DNA of 55,797 nt from Streptococcus panodentis (GTDB lineage Bacteria > Bacillota > Bacilli > Lactobacillales > Streptococcaceae): positions 1-55,797 of the forward strand of contig NZ_QFAY01000021.1 in the NCBI RefSeq assembly GCF_017884005.1, written 5' to 3'. This document shows positions 20,142-30,248 of the stretch, piece after piece. Under the pieces are notes generated by a model, which saw only the letters and a program-made list of their open reading frames with translations, ran no database searches and had not been told where the DNA came from. The stretch's first letter is position 1. Each line of letters begins with the position of its first letter. The position numbers and the translations under genes were made by a program.

Positions 20142-20501
20142 CTACTCGGCTGCCTCATCGTCCGAAAGGCTGGGGAACTGATGCCCTTTGGATGTCATCA
20201 GATAGTAGATAGAAATCTCATGGCAGTTCAATCCTGCCAATTGTCCGCTATCTGGTTTGAAAAAATTCTCATGAACAAAGAGTAAGCGGTCAATTTTGTA
20301 GGCCTGTCCAGTTTCTTCGAGCACTTCGTGTTTGACAGCAGCCTCTGAGCTTTCACCTAGTTGTACAGCTCCGCCCAGAGGATAGTAGTAATCCTCGTCT
20401 GGATTGGTCATAAAGGCAACTGTCCCTTGCTCGATGATAATGGCAGCAGCCTTATAGCGAAAACCTTGCTGGTTGAGTTGGTAAGAACTGTCCTTTTCCA
20501 T
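20142..20501 (-). CDS. Nudix hydrolase, C-terminally cut by an in-frame TAG
   Basis: 119 residues from ATG 20501 (AGGAGG 7 bases upstream) to TAG at 20142-20144. The Nudix box is GAVQLGESSEAAVKHEVLEE plus TG, with His in place of the usual Arg before the catalytic E-x-x-E-E. Family members cleave nucleoside diphosphates linked to another moiety. The frame stays open after the TAG for 35 more codons, to TAA at 20034-20036. That stretch reads like the family's C-terminal helix and tail (AIDKIRNCPAFPNFL...GIQHIVTRIN). So the gene is probably broken by a nonsense or small deletion. It lies 25 bases after the membrane-protein gene. Confidence 0.8.
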   Translation of the reverse strand: MEKDSSYQLNQQGFRYKAAAIIIEQGTVAFMTNPDEDYYYPLGGAVQLGESSEAAVKHEVLEETGQAYKIDRLLFVHENFFKPDSGQLAGLNCHEISIYYLMTSKGHQFPSLSDDEAAE

Positions 20502-20526
20502 ATTGGGCCTCCTAGCAAGAATCATT

Positions 20527-21144
20527 TCACGGATAAGGAACCTGATACTGGGCAGCGGCTTTCTGATAAGCATCCAGCATATAAAATCCGTAGATGAGGG
20601 TGGCAATGGCTCCGCCGACAGCTGCAAGGGCAGCGAGAGACAGCCAGTCTGTCTCTGTCGAAAATGCCAAGTAAAAGGCGATTCCGGCAGAAACAATGGG
20701 GAAAGGAGCTGTCAGGTAGTCGATTTTCCGATTCATAATCTTGGCCTGAGGGATAAAATGCAGGCCGATAATCATGGTTAGCATGGGGAAGATATATTTC
20801 TCTCCATGGAAAAAAGGCAGGATGATAGCCAGAATCCAGATGCTGCTGTAGCTGATTCCAGACAGGATGCCCATTTGTCTGCCGATGCGCCTGCTGTCCT
20901 CCGTTTCATGAGCCTCGAACTGCCTGGCATGGCGAATATTACTCAGACTGCTGCAAAGGATATAAATGTTGCAAATGGCTGTTAAGGCAAAGATTATCCA
21001 GCCGGCAATTCCCCAGGCAAAGCCAAACCAGAGCGAATAGGCCGTGTTAAAGACAGCCATCATAAGGCCGATGGGAGCGATGCTCCGGGCAATTATTCCG
21101 TATTCTTGGGAGATTTCTTCTTGGTTCAGTGTCCTCTTGTTCAT
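20527..21144 (-). CDS. Predicted membrane protein of unknown function
   Basis: 205 residues from ATG 21144, which follows AAAGGAG; the frame is open further upstream without a ribosome binding site. The N-terminus is cytoplasmic-looking (NKRTLNQEEISQEYG), followed by about six hydrophobic segments in pairs, and a short tail. Not recognised. It is first in a two-gene minus-strand operon with the Nudix gene and divergent from truA. Confidence 0.7.
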   Translation of the reverse strand: MNKRTLNQEEISQEYGIIARSIAPIGLMMAVFNTAYSLWFGFAWGIAGWIIFALTAICNIYILCSSLSNIRHARQFEAHETEDSRRIGRQMGILSGISYSSIWILAIILPFFHGEKYIFPMLTMIIGLHFIPQAKIMNRKIDYLTAPFPIVSAGIAFYLAFSTETDWLSLAALAAVGGAIATLIYGFYMLDAYQKAAAQYQVPYP

Positions 21145-21350
21145 AGACGTCTCCTTTCTATCATCTGTCAGGCTCTTGGAGCTTGCAGCCGACAAGTCTT
21201 TCTATAATAATCAGTTTATCTGCTTTTATTATAGCATTTCTCGGATTTGGAGTCAGGGAATTTATCGTTTTTACTTAGCTTTGAACTGTCCCCAGACAGT
21301 AGCGGTTTTTCTGCCTTGCGGCCGGCCTTTTTTCCTGCTAGAATAAAATC

Positions 21351-22100
21351 ATGACACGTTACAAAGCTACTATTTCCTACGACGGGCATGGTTTTGCCGG
21401 ATTTCAGCGCCAGCCCCATGCTAGGAGCGTTCAGGAAGAGATTGAAAAGACTCTGACTCGGATTAATAAAGGCCAGTCTGTCGTGGTTCACGGGGCGGGA
21501 CGGACCGACAGCGGAGTCCATGCCCTGGGGCAGGTGATTCATTTTGATCTGCCGGAGGAGCGGGATGAGGAAAAGCTGCGCTTTGCGCTGGATACCCAGA
21601 CGCCGGAGGACATTGATTTTATCCGCGTGGAGCGAGTGACCGAGGACTTTCACTCTCGCTATAATAAGCACAGCAAGACCTATGAGTTTCTGGTAGATAT
21701 TGGCCGGCCAAAGAACCCTATGATGCGGCATTATGCAACCCACTACCCTTACCCTTTGGATATTAGCCTGATGCAGGAGACCATCAAGCGGCTGGAAGGG
21801 ACCCATGATTTTACCGGCTTTACAGCTTCGGGTACCAGCGTGGAGGACAAGGTCCGCACCATTACAGAGGCCAGTTTGGTATTTGATTCCGACCGCAATT
21901 TTTTGGTTTTCACTTTTTCAGGCAATGGCTTTCTCTATAAGCAGATTCGCAATATGGTCGGGACACTTCTCAAGATTGGAAACAAGCGTATGCCAGTGGA
22001 GCAGCTGGAGCGGATTTTGGCAGAAAAGGACCGCCATCTGGCGGGGCCGACGGCGGCGCCCAATGGACTTTATCTCAAGGAGATTCATTATGAAGAATAG
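21351..22100 (+). CDS. truA: tRNA pseudouridine synthase A (TruA)
   Basis: 249 residues. It converts uridines 38-40 in the tRNA anticodon arm to pseudouridine. The catalytic Asp is D53 in the GRTDSGVHA motif; the N-terminus ([20 protein letters not shown]) is typical. Length is normal. Its last 11 bases overlap the kinase gene at 22090, an arrangement that couples translation along a three-gene operon. Confidence 0.96.
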   Translation: MTRYKATISYDGHGFAGFQRQPHARSVQEEIEKTLTRINKGQSVVVHGAGRTDSGVHALGQVIHFDLPEERDEEKLRFALDTQTPEDIDFIRVERVTEDFHSRYNKHSKTYEFLVDIGRPKNPMMRHYATHYPYPLDISLMQETIKRLEGTHDFTGFTASGTSVEDKVRTITEASLVFDSDRNFLVFTFSGNGFLYKQIRNMVGTLLKIGNKRMPVEQLERILAEKDRHLAGPTAAPNGLYLKEIHYEE

Positions 22101-22851
22101 ACTGATCTTGTCCCTGTCGGGCAACGATATTTTCAGCGGCGGCGGCCTTCATGCCGATCTGGCTACTTATACGGTCAATGGCCTGCACGGCTTTGTGGCG
22201 GTGACCTGTCTGACGGCGGTGACCGAGCAGGGCTTTGAGGTCATTCCGGTGGATGGGCCGGTCTTTGCTCAGCAGCTGGCCAGTCTCAAGGATGTCCCTT
22301 TTTCGGCTATCAAACTGGGCCTGCTGCCCAATCTGGAGGTAGCCGGGCAGGCTCTGGACTTTGTCAAAAAACGGGCGGATCTGCCGGTAGTGCTGGATCC
22401 GGTTCTGGTCTGCAAGGAACATCATGATTCGGAGGTCAGTGCTGTAAGAGAGGAATTGCTGAAGTTCTTCCCCTATGTCACCATCATTACACCCAATCTG
22501 GCAGAAGCTCAGCTATTGACCCAAAAAAGCATCCAGACCTTAGATGATATGAAAGCTGCGGCTCAGGCCTTATATGAGCTGGGAGCCAAACATGTGGTCA
22601 TTAAGGGCGGCAATCGCTTTGACAAGGAGCGGGCGCTTGACCTCTACTATGACGGCCAGAACTTTGAGCTGCTGGAGTCGCCGGTGCTTGCCAGCAATAA
22701 CACTGGCGCAGGCTGTACATTTGCTTCCAGCATTGCCAGTCAGCTGCTGCTGGGCGAGTCGGTCCTGGGAGCCGTGAAGCTGTCTAAGCAGTTCGTTTAC
22801 CGGGCGATTGAGCAATCTGACCAATATGGGGTACTGCAGTATGAAACATAA
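22090..22851 (+). CDS. ThiD/PdxK-type kinase (hydroxymethylpyrimidine / pyridoxal kinase)
   Basis: 253 residues of the ribokinase-fold ThiD/PdxK family, starting [20 protein letters not shown]. The anion-hole motif is NNTGAGC with Cys209 in the place occupied by Asp in most PfkB kinases, as known for ThiD/PdxK-like proteins. It should phosphorylate HMP or pyridoxal in vitamin B1/B6 salvage; which one cannot be told. It overlaps truA by 11 bases and the ECF S-component gene by 11 bases, so the kinase probably traps the vitamin that transporter imports. Confidence 0.88.
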   Translation: MKNRLILSLSGNDIFSGGGLHADLATYTVNGLHGFVAVTCLTAVTEQGFEVIPVDGPVFAQQLASLKDVPFSAIKLGLLPNLEVAGQALDFVKKRADLPVVLDPVLVCKEHHDSEVSAVREELLKFFPYVTIITPNLAEAQLLTQKSIQTLDDMKAAAQALYELGAKHVVIKGGNRFDKERALDLYYDGQNFELLESPVLASNNTGAGCTFASSIASQLLLGESVLGAVKLSKQFVYRAIEQSDQYGVLQYET

Positions 22852-23302
22852 TCCTGTCAAAAAACTGATCCTGCTGTCTATGCTGACAGCCCTGTCCGCA
22901 GTGCTGGGCAGCTTCCTGAAAATTCCGACACCGACTGGCTTTCTGACGCTTTTGGATGCGGGGATTTTCTTTACAGCCTTTTATTTTGGGAAAAAAGAGG
23001 GGGCGCTGGTCGGAGCGTTGTCTGCTTTTCTGGTTGACTTGATCAGCGGCTATCCTCAGTGGATGCTTTACAGTCTGCTGATTCACGGCGTTCAGGGCTG
23101 CTTTGCCGGCTTCAAAGCTCCTTATCGCTATCTGGGGCTGCTGCTTGCGACGGTCTCTATGGTTGGCGGCTATGCTCTGGCCTCTGTCTTCATGTTTGGT
23201 GTCGGAGCGGCTCTGCCGGACCTGCTGCCCAATTTTCTGCAAAATGCTTTCGGGCTGGCTGTCGGCCTCCTTTTATACAGGCTGTTTCCCAAACAGCTGT
23301 GA
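22841..23302 (+). CDS. ECF transporter S component (vitamin-binding membrane subunit)
   Basis: 153 residues with about five or six hydrophobic segments, starting [20 protein letters not shown]. This is the usual opening of S components, followed by a conserved short loop (PTGFLTLLDAG). S components bind one vitamin or precursor and dock on the shared EcfAAT module, not encoded here. ATG 22841 lies inside the kinase gene (ATGAAACATAA overlap). The neighbour suggests pyridoxal/pyridoxine or HMP as cargo (inference). Confidence 0.85.
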   Translation: MKHNPVKKLILLSMLTALSAVLGSFLKIPTPTGFLTLLDAGIFFTAFYFGKKEGALVGALSAFLVDLISGYPQWMLYSLLIHGVQGCFAGFKAPYRYLGLLLATVSMVGGYALASVFMFGVGAALPDLLPNFLQNAFGLAVGLLLYRLFPKQL

Positions 23303-23527
23303 GACGGAGCGGTATGCTGCTGAGCGCGAAAGCTTGAGCTTTGCCTGGCAGTGCGAAAAAGGAAGCGCTGCCAATGTTTTTGGACAATTTGCATTTTTTT
23401 GAAAGAAATCGGAGCAATCTGCTTTTAAATCTAAGGATTCTGTGGTACAATTATCTTGTTTTGCAGTCCCAGCAGAAAAGAAAGGTCAATACTTTCTCCG
23501 ATGTTCTAAGCGATAGAAGGAGACCTG

Positions 23528-24091
23528 ATGGATTTACAGGAGATTAAAAGCCAAACGGAAGCCATCCTGCTGGATGTGCTGGAAAAATCAGCGCTGTCGC
23601 CCGGCGATATCTTTGTTTTGGGACTCTCGTCCAGTGAAGTGTTAGGAGGTCATATCGGACGGAATTCCAGTTTGGAGGTTGGGCAGGTGATTGTCAGGAC
23701 ACTGCTGGATAGATTGCAGGAAAGAGGGATTTTTCTGGCTGTTCAGGGGTGTGAACACCTTAATCGGGCCTTGGTCGTTGAAAGGGAACTGGCTGAAAGG
23801 AAAGCGCTGGAAATTGTCAATGTTCTGCCGACCCTGCACGCCGGCGGCAGCGGCCAGCTGGCGGCTTTTGAGTATATGCAGGACCCCGTGGAGGTGGAGT
23901 TTATCTGTGCTCAGGCGGGGCTGGATATTGGCGATACAGCGATTGGCATGCACGTCAAGCATGTCCAGATACCTGTCAGGCCGACTCTGAAGGCAGTGGG
24001 AGCTGCCCATGTCACCGCCTTGGCCAGCCGCCCTAAATTGATTGGCGGAGCCAGAGCTGCCTATCTGGAAGATAAAATAAGAAAGGGATAA
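23528..24091 (+). CDS. UPF0340 (TIGR01440, DUF436) family protein
   Basis: 187 residues, full length for the UPF0340 family, a soluble protein without known function. The conserved central segment [19 protein letters not shown] is clear. A TACAAT box lies in GTGGTACAATTATC about 75 bases upstream, and AGGAG precedes the ATG. The M26 protease gene starts only 16 bases after it. Confidence 0.88.
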   Translation: MDLQEIKSQTEAILLDVLEKSALSPGDIFVLGLSSSEVLGGHIGRNSSLEVGQVIVRTLLDRLQERGIFLAVQGCEHLNRALVVERELAERKALEIVNVLPTLHAGGSGQLAAFEYMQDPVEVEFICAQAGLDIGDTAIGMHVKHVQIPVRPTLKAVGAAHVTALASRPKLIGGARAAYLEDKIRKG

Positions 24092-24107
24092 AAGGAAAAA
24101 GTTTAGG

Positions 24108-27100
24108 ATGAAGAGTTTTAGGAGTGAGAATGAGCGGGTTGAAAAGTATTCAGTCCGCAAACTGTCTGTAGGAGTGGGACCGGTTATGATTGGTGCCCTC
24201 CTTTTTGCTGCCTTTCTGCCGGCCCAAAAAGTTGCGGCGCAGGAAGAGGTCAGTCTCAGTGCTTCTGTACCGGTCCATTATCAGTACATTGCTGAAAATG
24301 AGCTGACGCTTCAGGAAAAGCGTCTGATTAGGCAGGGTCTGCCGGAGGAAGTAAAAAACAATCAGCATTATTACCTGATTTACCGCAAGCAGCCTTCCAG
24401 TCTGCCCTTGACCGGCCAGACCAGCCTCTTTGCCTTGGAGGCACTGGGAGGTGCGGCTCTGCTGGCAGTCGCTGTCTTTTCAAAGAAAAATAAAAAAGCC
24501 ATGCAAGGCCTGCTTTTGCTGGGGCTGCTGGGTCAGAGCATCTTTCTGCCTGTCCACGCGCTGGCTTTGGAAAATAAAGAGCTCAATCTGCACAATCACA
24601 GCGCTGCTGCAGCGACAGCTGAAAATCTGCAGAAGGGGGTTCGCCAGATTGAAGGCTATGATTATCTGGGCTACTTTACAGCCGACGATTTGCAGGCTCT
24701 GAGGGATTCAGAGCGGCCAGCGGCTCCGGCACAGCAGCCAGCTCAGAGAGCGGCAGAACATCCGGCCGCAGAGACCGTTAGTCCGGATTCGCAGGGGACA
24801 GCCCCAGTCTCGTCAGCTCCTATTGCTGCGAGCCAGCCGATGCAGCCAGATCCGGCTGTGCCTGCTGTTCCGAGTCCGCAGCCGCAGCCGCAGCCTGCAC
24901 AGCCAGAGAGCGCAGTTGGCCCATCGCTTGTCGAGCCTGCCCTTCCGGAGTACAGCGGCGGCGTCAATGGGGAGCCGGCTGTTCAGGAGGAAAATCCTGC
25001 CTACACAGATCCGGTCGTACCGCAGCCAGAGAGTGCAGTTGGCCCATCGCTTGTCGAGCCTGCTCTTCCGGAGTACAGCGGTGGCGTCAATGGGGAGCCG
25101 GCCGTTCAGGAGGAAAATCCTGCCTACACAGATCCGGTCGCACCGCAGCCAGAGAGCGCAGTTGGCCCATCGCTTGTCGAGCCTGCTCTTCCGGAGTACA
25201 GCGGCGGCGTCAATGGGGAGCCGGCTGTTCAGGAGGAAAATCCAGCCTACACAGAAGCGGTCGGAACCGCAGGCGACGATGCAGCGACGGTGCCTGTTCA
25301 GCCTGACTTTGCCGGCGGAGTTGCCGGCGAATCGGCTGTGCAGCAGGAACTGCCCAGCCTGCACACTGAGGTACAGCTGGAAACGATTGAGCCGGAAGTC
25401 GTCTATGAGACCGACGACAGCAAGTATGTCGATGAAGAAGAGACCAAGACTGCCGGCATTCCGGGGCAGAAGCAAATTGTGACCAGCTACCAAGCAGTGA
25501 ACGGACAGAGGATTTCCGAACCCCAGATTACAGAAACAGTGACACCTGCTGTTAACACGGTGATAGTAAGAGGGACGAAGCCGCTTCAGGGGACTGTGAC
25601 TGAGGTTACGGAAGAAGAAATTCCTTTCACAGATCTTGAAATCATCGATCCAAATCTACCCTTAGGCACTGAAGTCATTGAAGCGGGCAGGCCAGGCCGT
25701 AAGGAAATTACCAAGGTTTATCAGACCTATAAAGGGGTTAAAACCAATCAAGCGCCTGAAGTAACAGAAAAAGTACTGGAAGCAGCTGCCAACCGCCTGA
25801 TTCGCAAGGGCAGTCAGCTTGTTCAGCCAAGCCTGACGCTCAATCAGCCTGTTCTTGATGCCCTTTCCCGCTCAGCCAAGCTCAGTTACAGTCTAACGGA
25901 CCCAAGCAATTCCTTTGTTGGCGCCCGAGTGCGGATTAAGCGTTCTGGATCAGTTGTTGAAGAGGTAGAAGTAGAAGACCTGCAGGCTGCTGTCAAACAT
26001 TTGGAATACTACACACCTTATACACTGGAAACGGTCTTGACCTATACAAGCAGCCAAGGGACAGCAGAAACCAGTTTAGGAGAGGTTCCTCTGGAACTGG
26101 ATTTGAAGAAAGTTGAGCTCAAATCCATCTCCAATGTGGCCTTGATGAAAGTAGAGAACGGTCAGACAAAAGTCATGCCGACTCTGACTGAAAAACCAGC
26201 GAGTCTGGACCACTATTACCTGCAGTTCTCTTCTGAGCAGTTTAAAGATACAGTACTGCCGGTCACCTCAATTGAGGAAATCATCGTTGACAACCAGCCT
26301 GTTTTCAAGATTCAGGCCCAACTGCCGGATTTGCTGCAAAGGACTGAGAAGGGTCTTCAAAACAGCTTTGATTTTTATCTGGAAAAAGCTAAACCGCACG
26401 ACGGAAACATTTATTATGATTTCCAAGATTTGCTGGAGGGAATCAGAAACAATCCGTCAGGAACCTTCATTTTAGGACGCAGCATCAGTGCTAAACTGAT
26501 TGACAAGCCGGCTGCCAGCAAGGCCTACATTTCTGGTGAATTCACTGGGCAGCTGATTGGCGGCCAAAATGGCGAACGCCATGCTATTTTAGATTTGGCT
26601 CATCCGCTGTTTGAGACGATTAAAGGCGGAACGGTCAAGGATATAGACTTCAAGCGGGTAAATATCGTTTATCCAGATACAGCTGCCGGAGATACAGTGG
26701 CAGCAATAGCTGCTCGCCTGAAGGATAAAGGTGTCATTGAAAACGTCAATGTTCAGGGCTATCTTGAAGGGAGAGACCATGTTGCTGGCTTAGTCAATAA
26801 TTTAGAAAATCAGTCTCGGATTGAAAATGTCTCCTTTAAGGGTCAGATTAAATCCAAGGGTGGAAACTCTGTTACCGGAGGTATCGCAGGAAGCAACTCT
26901 ATGTCCTTGGTCAAGCGTGCCTATGCTGAAGCAGATATCTGGGTGAAAGGAGCTAAAAACGCCAGCATGCTGGTCGCTCAGAACTTCACAAATAATTCAG
27001 GAGCAGGCTGGGGAAATTGGGGCCGGCTGACCCAGTCAGTTGCCAAAGGCAGTCTGGAAGATGCAGGTTCAAGAAATACAGGAGGGATTGCGGCTTCTGT

Positions 27101-29876
27101 TTGGCCATATGGAACAGTCGATGATAATGTCAGCTATGCTAAAGTGACCAATGGGAAAGAGCTTTTTGCTTCTGATAGTGATATGGCTCATGATTGGGTT
27201 GGTAGAAAAATCCAAAACCTCTTTGGTGTAACGGGCCACAGTTCTGGAACCAAGGCCGGGAAAGATGCTAAATTCCGCCGCCTGACAGAAACAGAAGCAG
27301 ATCAGAAAGTAAAAAGTTATAAGATTACGGCTTTAGAGCAGAAGAGCGATGACGGGGTAACTTCTGAGAAGTTAAATGCTTCTGTCTTGAAAACAAGTGC
27401 TTATCATGATAAAGCCGGCTACAATGCAGCATATGAAAAACTCTATCAAAATTTAGAGCGCTTCATGCCTTTCTACAATCAGGAGTTTCTGATTCACGAA
27501 GCCAATAAACTGGCAAATGCCGGTTTGGCAGGCGACCTCCTGACCAAGAAAGTTTTGTCCGTTCAGGCGCTAAATGGCAGCCAGTTCGTAACCCAAGGAA
27601 CAGAAGCTGATAAAATTCTAGTTCACTTTGACGATGACAGCAAAATCATCTATCACCTGCAGGCTCAGAAAGACTTTGCAGCTACTAAGATTCCAGAATT
27701 TGATATTGTGGAGCTTGGAACAGTTTATACACCGAACCACTCAGCTGCTGTCAAGGAAGATCTGGTAAGCCAATTGGCAGACAGTCTGAAGGATTTTGAC
27801 TTGTATAGCGATGCAGTTTATCAGTCTGTCGGTCTTGCAAAAGATAATGACAAGGAAAACAAAGTGAAACGCCTCTTCTTGGATGAATCGCTGGCTGAAG
27901 TCAAAGAGAATTTGCAGGACATTGTACGAAAAATGCTTGCCAATGAATGGACGGCTGTCCATTCTGATAATCCGGCAGCAGATCAAGCTGTCAAGGCTAA
28001 AATTGAAGGCAATAAAACAGCTATCATGCTCGGTTTGACCTACCTAAACCGTTACTACGATCTAAAATTTGGAGACTATAATCTTAAAGAGCTGGTCCTC
28101 TTTAAGCCAGATTTCTATGGAGAAAAGGCAGATCTGCTGGATAGGATTATAAACATCGGCCAATCTACTGAGTCTCAGCTCAAGGGCGCAGACAATGTCA
28201 ATATGTTTGCCCGTCAGTTGAAGACAGAAACAAAGAGCAGAGATTTGCTTGCTTATTTAGATTACAACCGCCGCCTGTTTACTGATTTTGAAAATATGGA
28301 TTCTTGGTTTAAGGATGCGACCAGAGGCTTTGTGCGGTTTGAGGAACGTCCTTCTCTGATAGAGGAGATTAAGGATGCAAAATACCGAGTCTTTGACAAT
28401 CTCAGTTCGGAATACTTCAGCAACTATATATTGCCGCTGCTGACTCTCAAGAACACTCGCTTGGCGATCCTTTCAAACTATAGCACAATGACCTTTGTCA
28501 ATCGCGATAAACGCCGGTCATGGACTGACGAGAAGTTTGATGAGAGCATCAAGGAAGTAGCGACCCTTCACCGCAACCATGTCGATACCTGGTACAAACT
28601 CCTGTCCAGTGATATGAAGTCCAAAATGGTTAAGGACAACGTGACCGCTGTATGGGACGGCTTCCAAGTGGAAGGCCGTGGCTGGATTGATGTCAACGGA
28701 AATGATAATAAGGGCAATCCTTATGCGCCATCTCGCGAATTCTTTAACCTTGTTGGCGGCAGAGCCGGCGGTTGGTATAAATCTAATGGCTACGGTGCGC
28801 ATGCTGCTGGTTCAATCCGTGTGAACTTCGAAGCTTTTGACCTATTGACAGACTACGGTGTATCTGTCTTTACACACGAGCTTACTCACGTCAATGATGG
28901 AGCAATCTATCTGGGCGGTTATGGCAGACGCGACGGTATTGGACCGGAAGGTTATGCACAGGGTATGCTTCAGTCTCCTGTTCCGGGTCAGCCTGGCTGG
29001 GGTGCACTGGGGCTCAATATGGCCTTTGATCGTCCAAATGATGGCAGCCTCATCTACAATAGCTCGCCAAGCCTTTTCAAAAACCGCGATGATATTGATC
29101 ATTATATGAAAGCTTACAATGACACGCTCATGCTGTTGGATTATCTGGAAGGGGAAGCCGTCGTTTCCAAAGGAAATGAAGCTGCAGCCAAATGGTTTAA
29201 AAAAGTAGAGCCGAAAGCAGTGAGTGATAGAGCACAGCACGATCTAGTCCGAGATTTGACAGCAGATGAAAAGCAGACGATGACTGTTTTCTCTGTAGAT
29301 GACTTGGTGGATCAAGGGCTGCTTTCTAACCGAGCGGTAGGCAACAAAGTCTACAATCCGACTGATTTTGATTCCAGTTATATCGCTATCGACTATATGA
29401 CCGGCATCTACGGGGGCGGTCAGAACAGCACCGGGGCGCCGGGAGCGCTGATGTTTAAGCATAACACCTTTAGAATCTGGGGTTATTATGGCTATGAGAA
29501 AGGCTTTATCGGCTATGCTTCCAATAAATACCGCAAGACAGCCAATGAGCAAGGGGTTGCCGGTTTGAGTGACAACTTTATCATCAAGCAGATTTCTGGC
29601 GGAGAATTTGAAACGATGGAAGCCTTTAAGAAAGCTTACTTTAAAAAAGTAGTGGATAAAACAAAAGTCAGCGGTATTAAGCCAGTAACCATCAACGGCA
29701 AGGTTTACAGCAGCTATGAGGAGCTGAAGACAGGTTTTGCAGAAGCCGTGCAAAAAGATTTGGCTAAGAACAGGCTTGATGAACAAATAACGAGAAACTT
29801 TAAATATGCGGTCTTTAGCCAGCTGCTGCAAAAGACAAACAGTTTTATGGATGAGACTTCCATATGGAAAGATTAA
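24108..29876 (+). CDS. M26-family surface zinc metalloprotease (IgA1-protease / Zmp-like)
   Basis: 1922 residues. A YSIRK-type signal (YSVRKLSVGVG, from residue 14) is followed by an LPXTG motif close to the N-terminus (LPLTG, 99-103) with a hydrophobic stretch and KKNKKA. Another hydrophobic segment follows at about 133-150. This is the order typical of streptococcal M26 proteases, which are sorted and then released. Next come a Pro/Gln-rich region with three 41-residue repeats (about 266-385), two G5-like domains (about 420-570), a GLUG-like region and the catalytic domain. The zinc site is HELTH (1590-1594) with E1614 about 20 residues on. The substrate, human IgA1 or another glycoprotein, cannot be told from sequence alone. 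It probably shares a transcript with the UPF0340 gene. Confidence 0.9.
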   Translation: MKSFRSENERVEKYSVRKLSVGVGPVMIGALLFAAFLPAQKVAAQEEVSLSASVPVHYQYIAENELTLQEKRLIRQGLPEEVKNNQHYYLIYRKQPSSLPLTGQTSLFALEALGGAALLAVAVFSKKNKKAMQGLLLLGLLGQSIFLPVHALALENKELNLHNHSAAAATAENLQKGVRQIEGYDYLGYFTADDLQALRDSERPAAPAQQPAQRAAEHPAAETVSPDSQGTAPVSSAPIAASQPMQPDPAVPAVPSPQPQPQPAQPESAVGPSLVEPALPEYSGGVNGEPAVQEENPAYTDPVVPQPESAVGPSLVEPALPEYSGGVNGEPAVQEENPAYTDPVAPQPESAVGPSLVEPALPEYSGGVNGEPAVQEENPAYTEAVGTAGDDAATVPVQPDFAGGVAGESAVQQELPSLHTEVQLETIEPEVVYETDDSKYVDEEETKTAGIPGQKQIVTSYQAVNGQRISEPQITETVTPAVNTVIVRGTKPLQGTVTEVTEEEIPFTDLEIIDPNLPLGTEVIEAGRPGRKEITKVYQTYKGVKTNQAPEVTEKVLEAAANRLIRKGSQLVQPSLTLNQPVLDALSRSAKLSYSLTDPSNSFVGARVRIKRSGSVVEEVEVEDLQAAVKHLEYYTPYTLETVLTYTSSQGTAETSLGEVPLELDLKKVELKSISNVALMKVENGQTKVMPTLTEKPASLDHYYLQFSSEQFKDTVLPVTSIEEIIVDNQPVFKIQAQLPDLLQRTEKGLQNSFDFYLEKAKPHDGNIYYDFQDLLEGIRNNPSGTFILGRSISAKLIDKPAASKAYISGEFTGQLIGGQNGERHAILDLAHPLFETIKGGTVKDIDFKRVNIVYPDTAAGDTVAAIAARLKDKGVIENVNVQGYLEGRDHVAGLVNNLENQSRIENVSFKGQIKSKGGNSVTGGIAGSNSMSLVKRAYAEADIWVKGAKNASMLVAQNFTNNSGAGWGNWGRLTQSVAKGSLEDAGSRNTGGIAASVWPYGTVDDNVSYAKVTNGKELFASDSDMAHDWVGRKIQNLFGVTGHSSGTKAGKDAKFRRLTETEADQKVKSYKITALEQKSDDGVTSEKLNASVLKTSAYHDKAGYNAAYEKLYQNLERFMPFYNQEFLIHEANKLANAGLAGDLLTKKVLSVQALNGSQFVTQGTEADKILVHFDDDSKIIYHLQAQKDFAATKIPEFDIVELGTVYTPNHSAAVKEDLVSQLADSLKDFDLYSDAVYQSVGLAKDNDKENKVKRLFLDESLAEVKENLQDIVRKMLANEWTAVHSDNPAADQAVKAKIEGNKTAIMLGLTYLNRYYDLKFGDYNLKELVLFKPDFYGEKADLLDRIINIGQSTESQLKGADNVNMFARQLKTETKSRDLLAYLDYNRRLFTDFENMDSWFKDATRGFVRFEERPSLIEEIKDAKYRVFDNLSSEYFSNYILPLLTLKNTRLAILSNYSTMTFVNRDKRRSWTDEKFDESIKEVATLHRNHVDTWYKLLSSDMKSKMVKDNVTAVWDGFQVEGRGWIDVNGNDNKGNPYAPSREFFNLVGGRAGGWYKSNGYGAHAAGSIRVNFEAFDLLTDYGVSVFTHELTHVNDGAIYLGGYGRRDGIGPEGYAQGMLQSPVPGQPGWGALGLNMAFDRPNDGSLIYNSSPSLFKNRDDIDHYMKAYNDTLMLLDYLEGEAVVSKGNEAAAKWFKKVEPKAVSDRAQHDLVRDLTADEKQTMTVFSVDDLVDQGLLSNRAVGNKVYNPTDFDSSYIAIDYMTGIYGGGQNSTGAPGALMFKHNTFRIWGYYGYEKGFIGYASNKYRKTANEQGVAGLSDNFIIKQISGGEFETMEAFKKAYFKKVVDKTKVSGIKPVTINGKVYSSYEELKTGFAEAVQKDLAKNRLDEQITRNFKYAVFSQLLQKTNSFMDETSIWKD
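24903..25262 (+). repeat. Three tandem 123-bp coding repeats in the M26 protease gene
   Basis: Copies begin at 24903, 25026 and 25149, exactly 123 bases apart; each encodes 41 residues starting PESAVGPSLVEPALPEYSGG and ending near QEENPAYTDPV. The third copy diverges at its end (TEAVG). Near-identity at DNA level means copy number can change by slippage or recombination. Confidence 0.92.
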
Positions 29877-30120
29877 GGCCAACTCGTTCTTTATACCCTT
29901 TCTATGTTACCTCGCATGTCGGTGCCTCCAACAGACTGAGAGATTATTGGAGGTCAGGGAGCAAACAAATAGAAACAGCCTGAGGCCAGAAATAAAAGGG
30001 CGCGGCAGGAGATGAGGGCTCATACAAGTTTTGCTTGTCTTGGCTGTAATCTTCAGTATTGCCGACTCTCCCTGCCAAAAGCTCTGTCTGCAGCTTCAAA
30101 GCAGTGCTTTGAGCGCTTTG
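29877..30120. other. Non-coding gap after the M26 protease gene
   Basis: Holds a CCTCCAA/TTGGAGG hairpin (29925-29953) and a GCAGCTTCAAAGCAGTGCTTTGAG segment resembling one at about 3861-3888, which suggests dispersed intergenic repeats. No gene with a ribosome binding site is seen. Confidence 0.4.
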
Positions 30121-30158
30121 AAAAACCGGTCTTCTCATTTGAGAACATCGGTTTTTTC
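30121..30158 (+). terminator. Terminator upstream of tig
   Basis: AAAAACCG (30121-30128) pairs with CGGTTTTT, with an inner TTCTC/GAGAA arm, followed by a T-run to 30157. It ends transcripts from the left before the tig promoter. Confidence 0.7.
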
Positions 30159-30183
30159 TTAGAAAAAAATTTATTATATAATT

Positions 30184-30211
30184 TTGAAAAAAAGCGTAAT
30201 TATGCTATAAT
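30184..30211 (+). promoter_or_regulatory. Promoter of tig
   Basis: TTGAAA (30184-30189), a 16-base spacer and TATAAT (30206-30211) preceded by TGC, an extended -10. Confidence 0.8.
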
Positions 30212-30248
30212 GGATTGTATTCAATAAATTTTAAGGAGAAATGACAGA

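Noticed and set aside
20361..20781. Plus-strand open frames opposite the Nudix and membrane-protein genes
   Set aside because: Antisense shadows without ribosome binding sites; the minus-strand frames have conserved motifs and good starts.
24903..25262. Regular repeats considered as a CRISPR-like array
   Set aside because: The units are direct, adjoining, 123 bp long, in frame with a large protein and have no spacers.
24813..25493. Long open frames on both strands across the M26 repeat region
   Set aside because: They arise because the 123-bp repeat is a multiple of three and lacks stops in several frames; the peptides are Arg-rich and repetitive.
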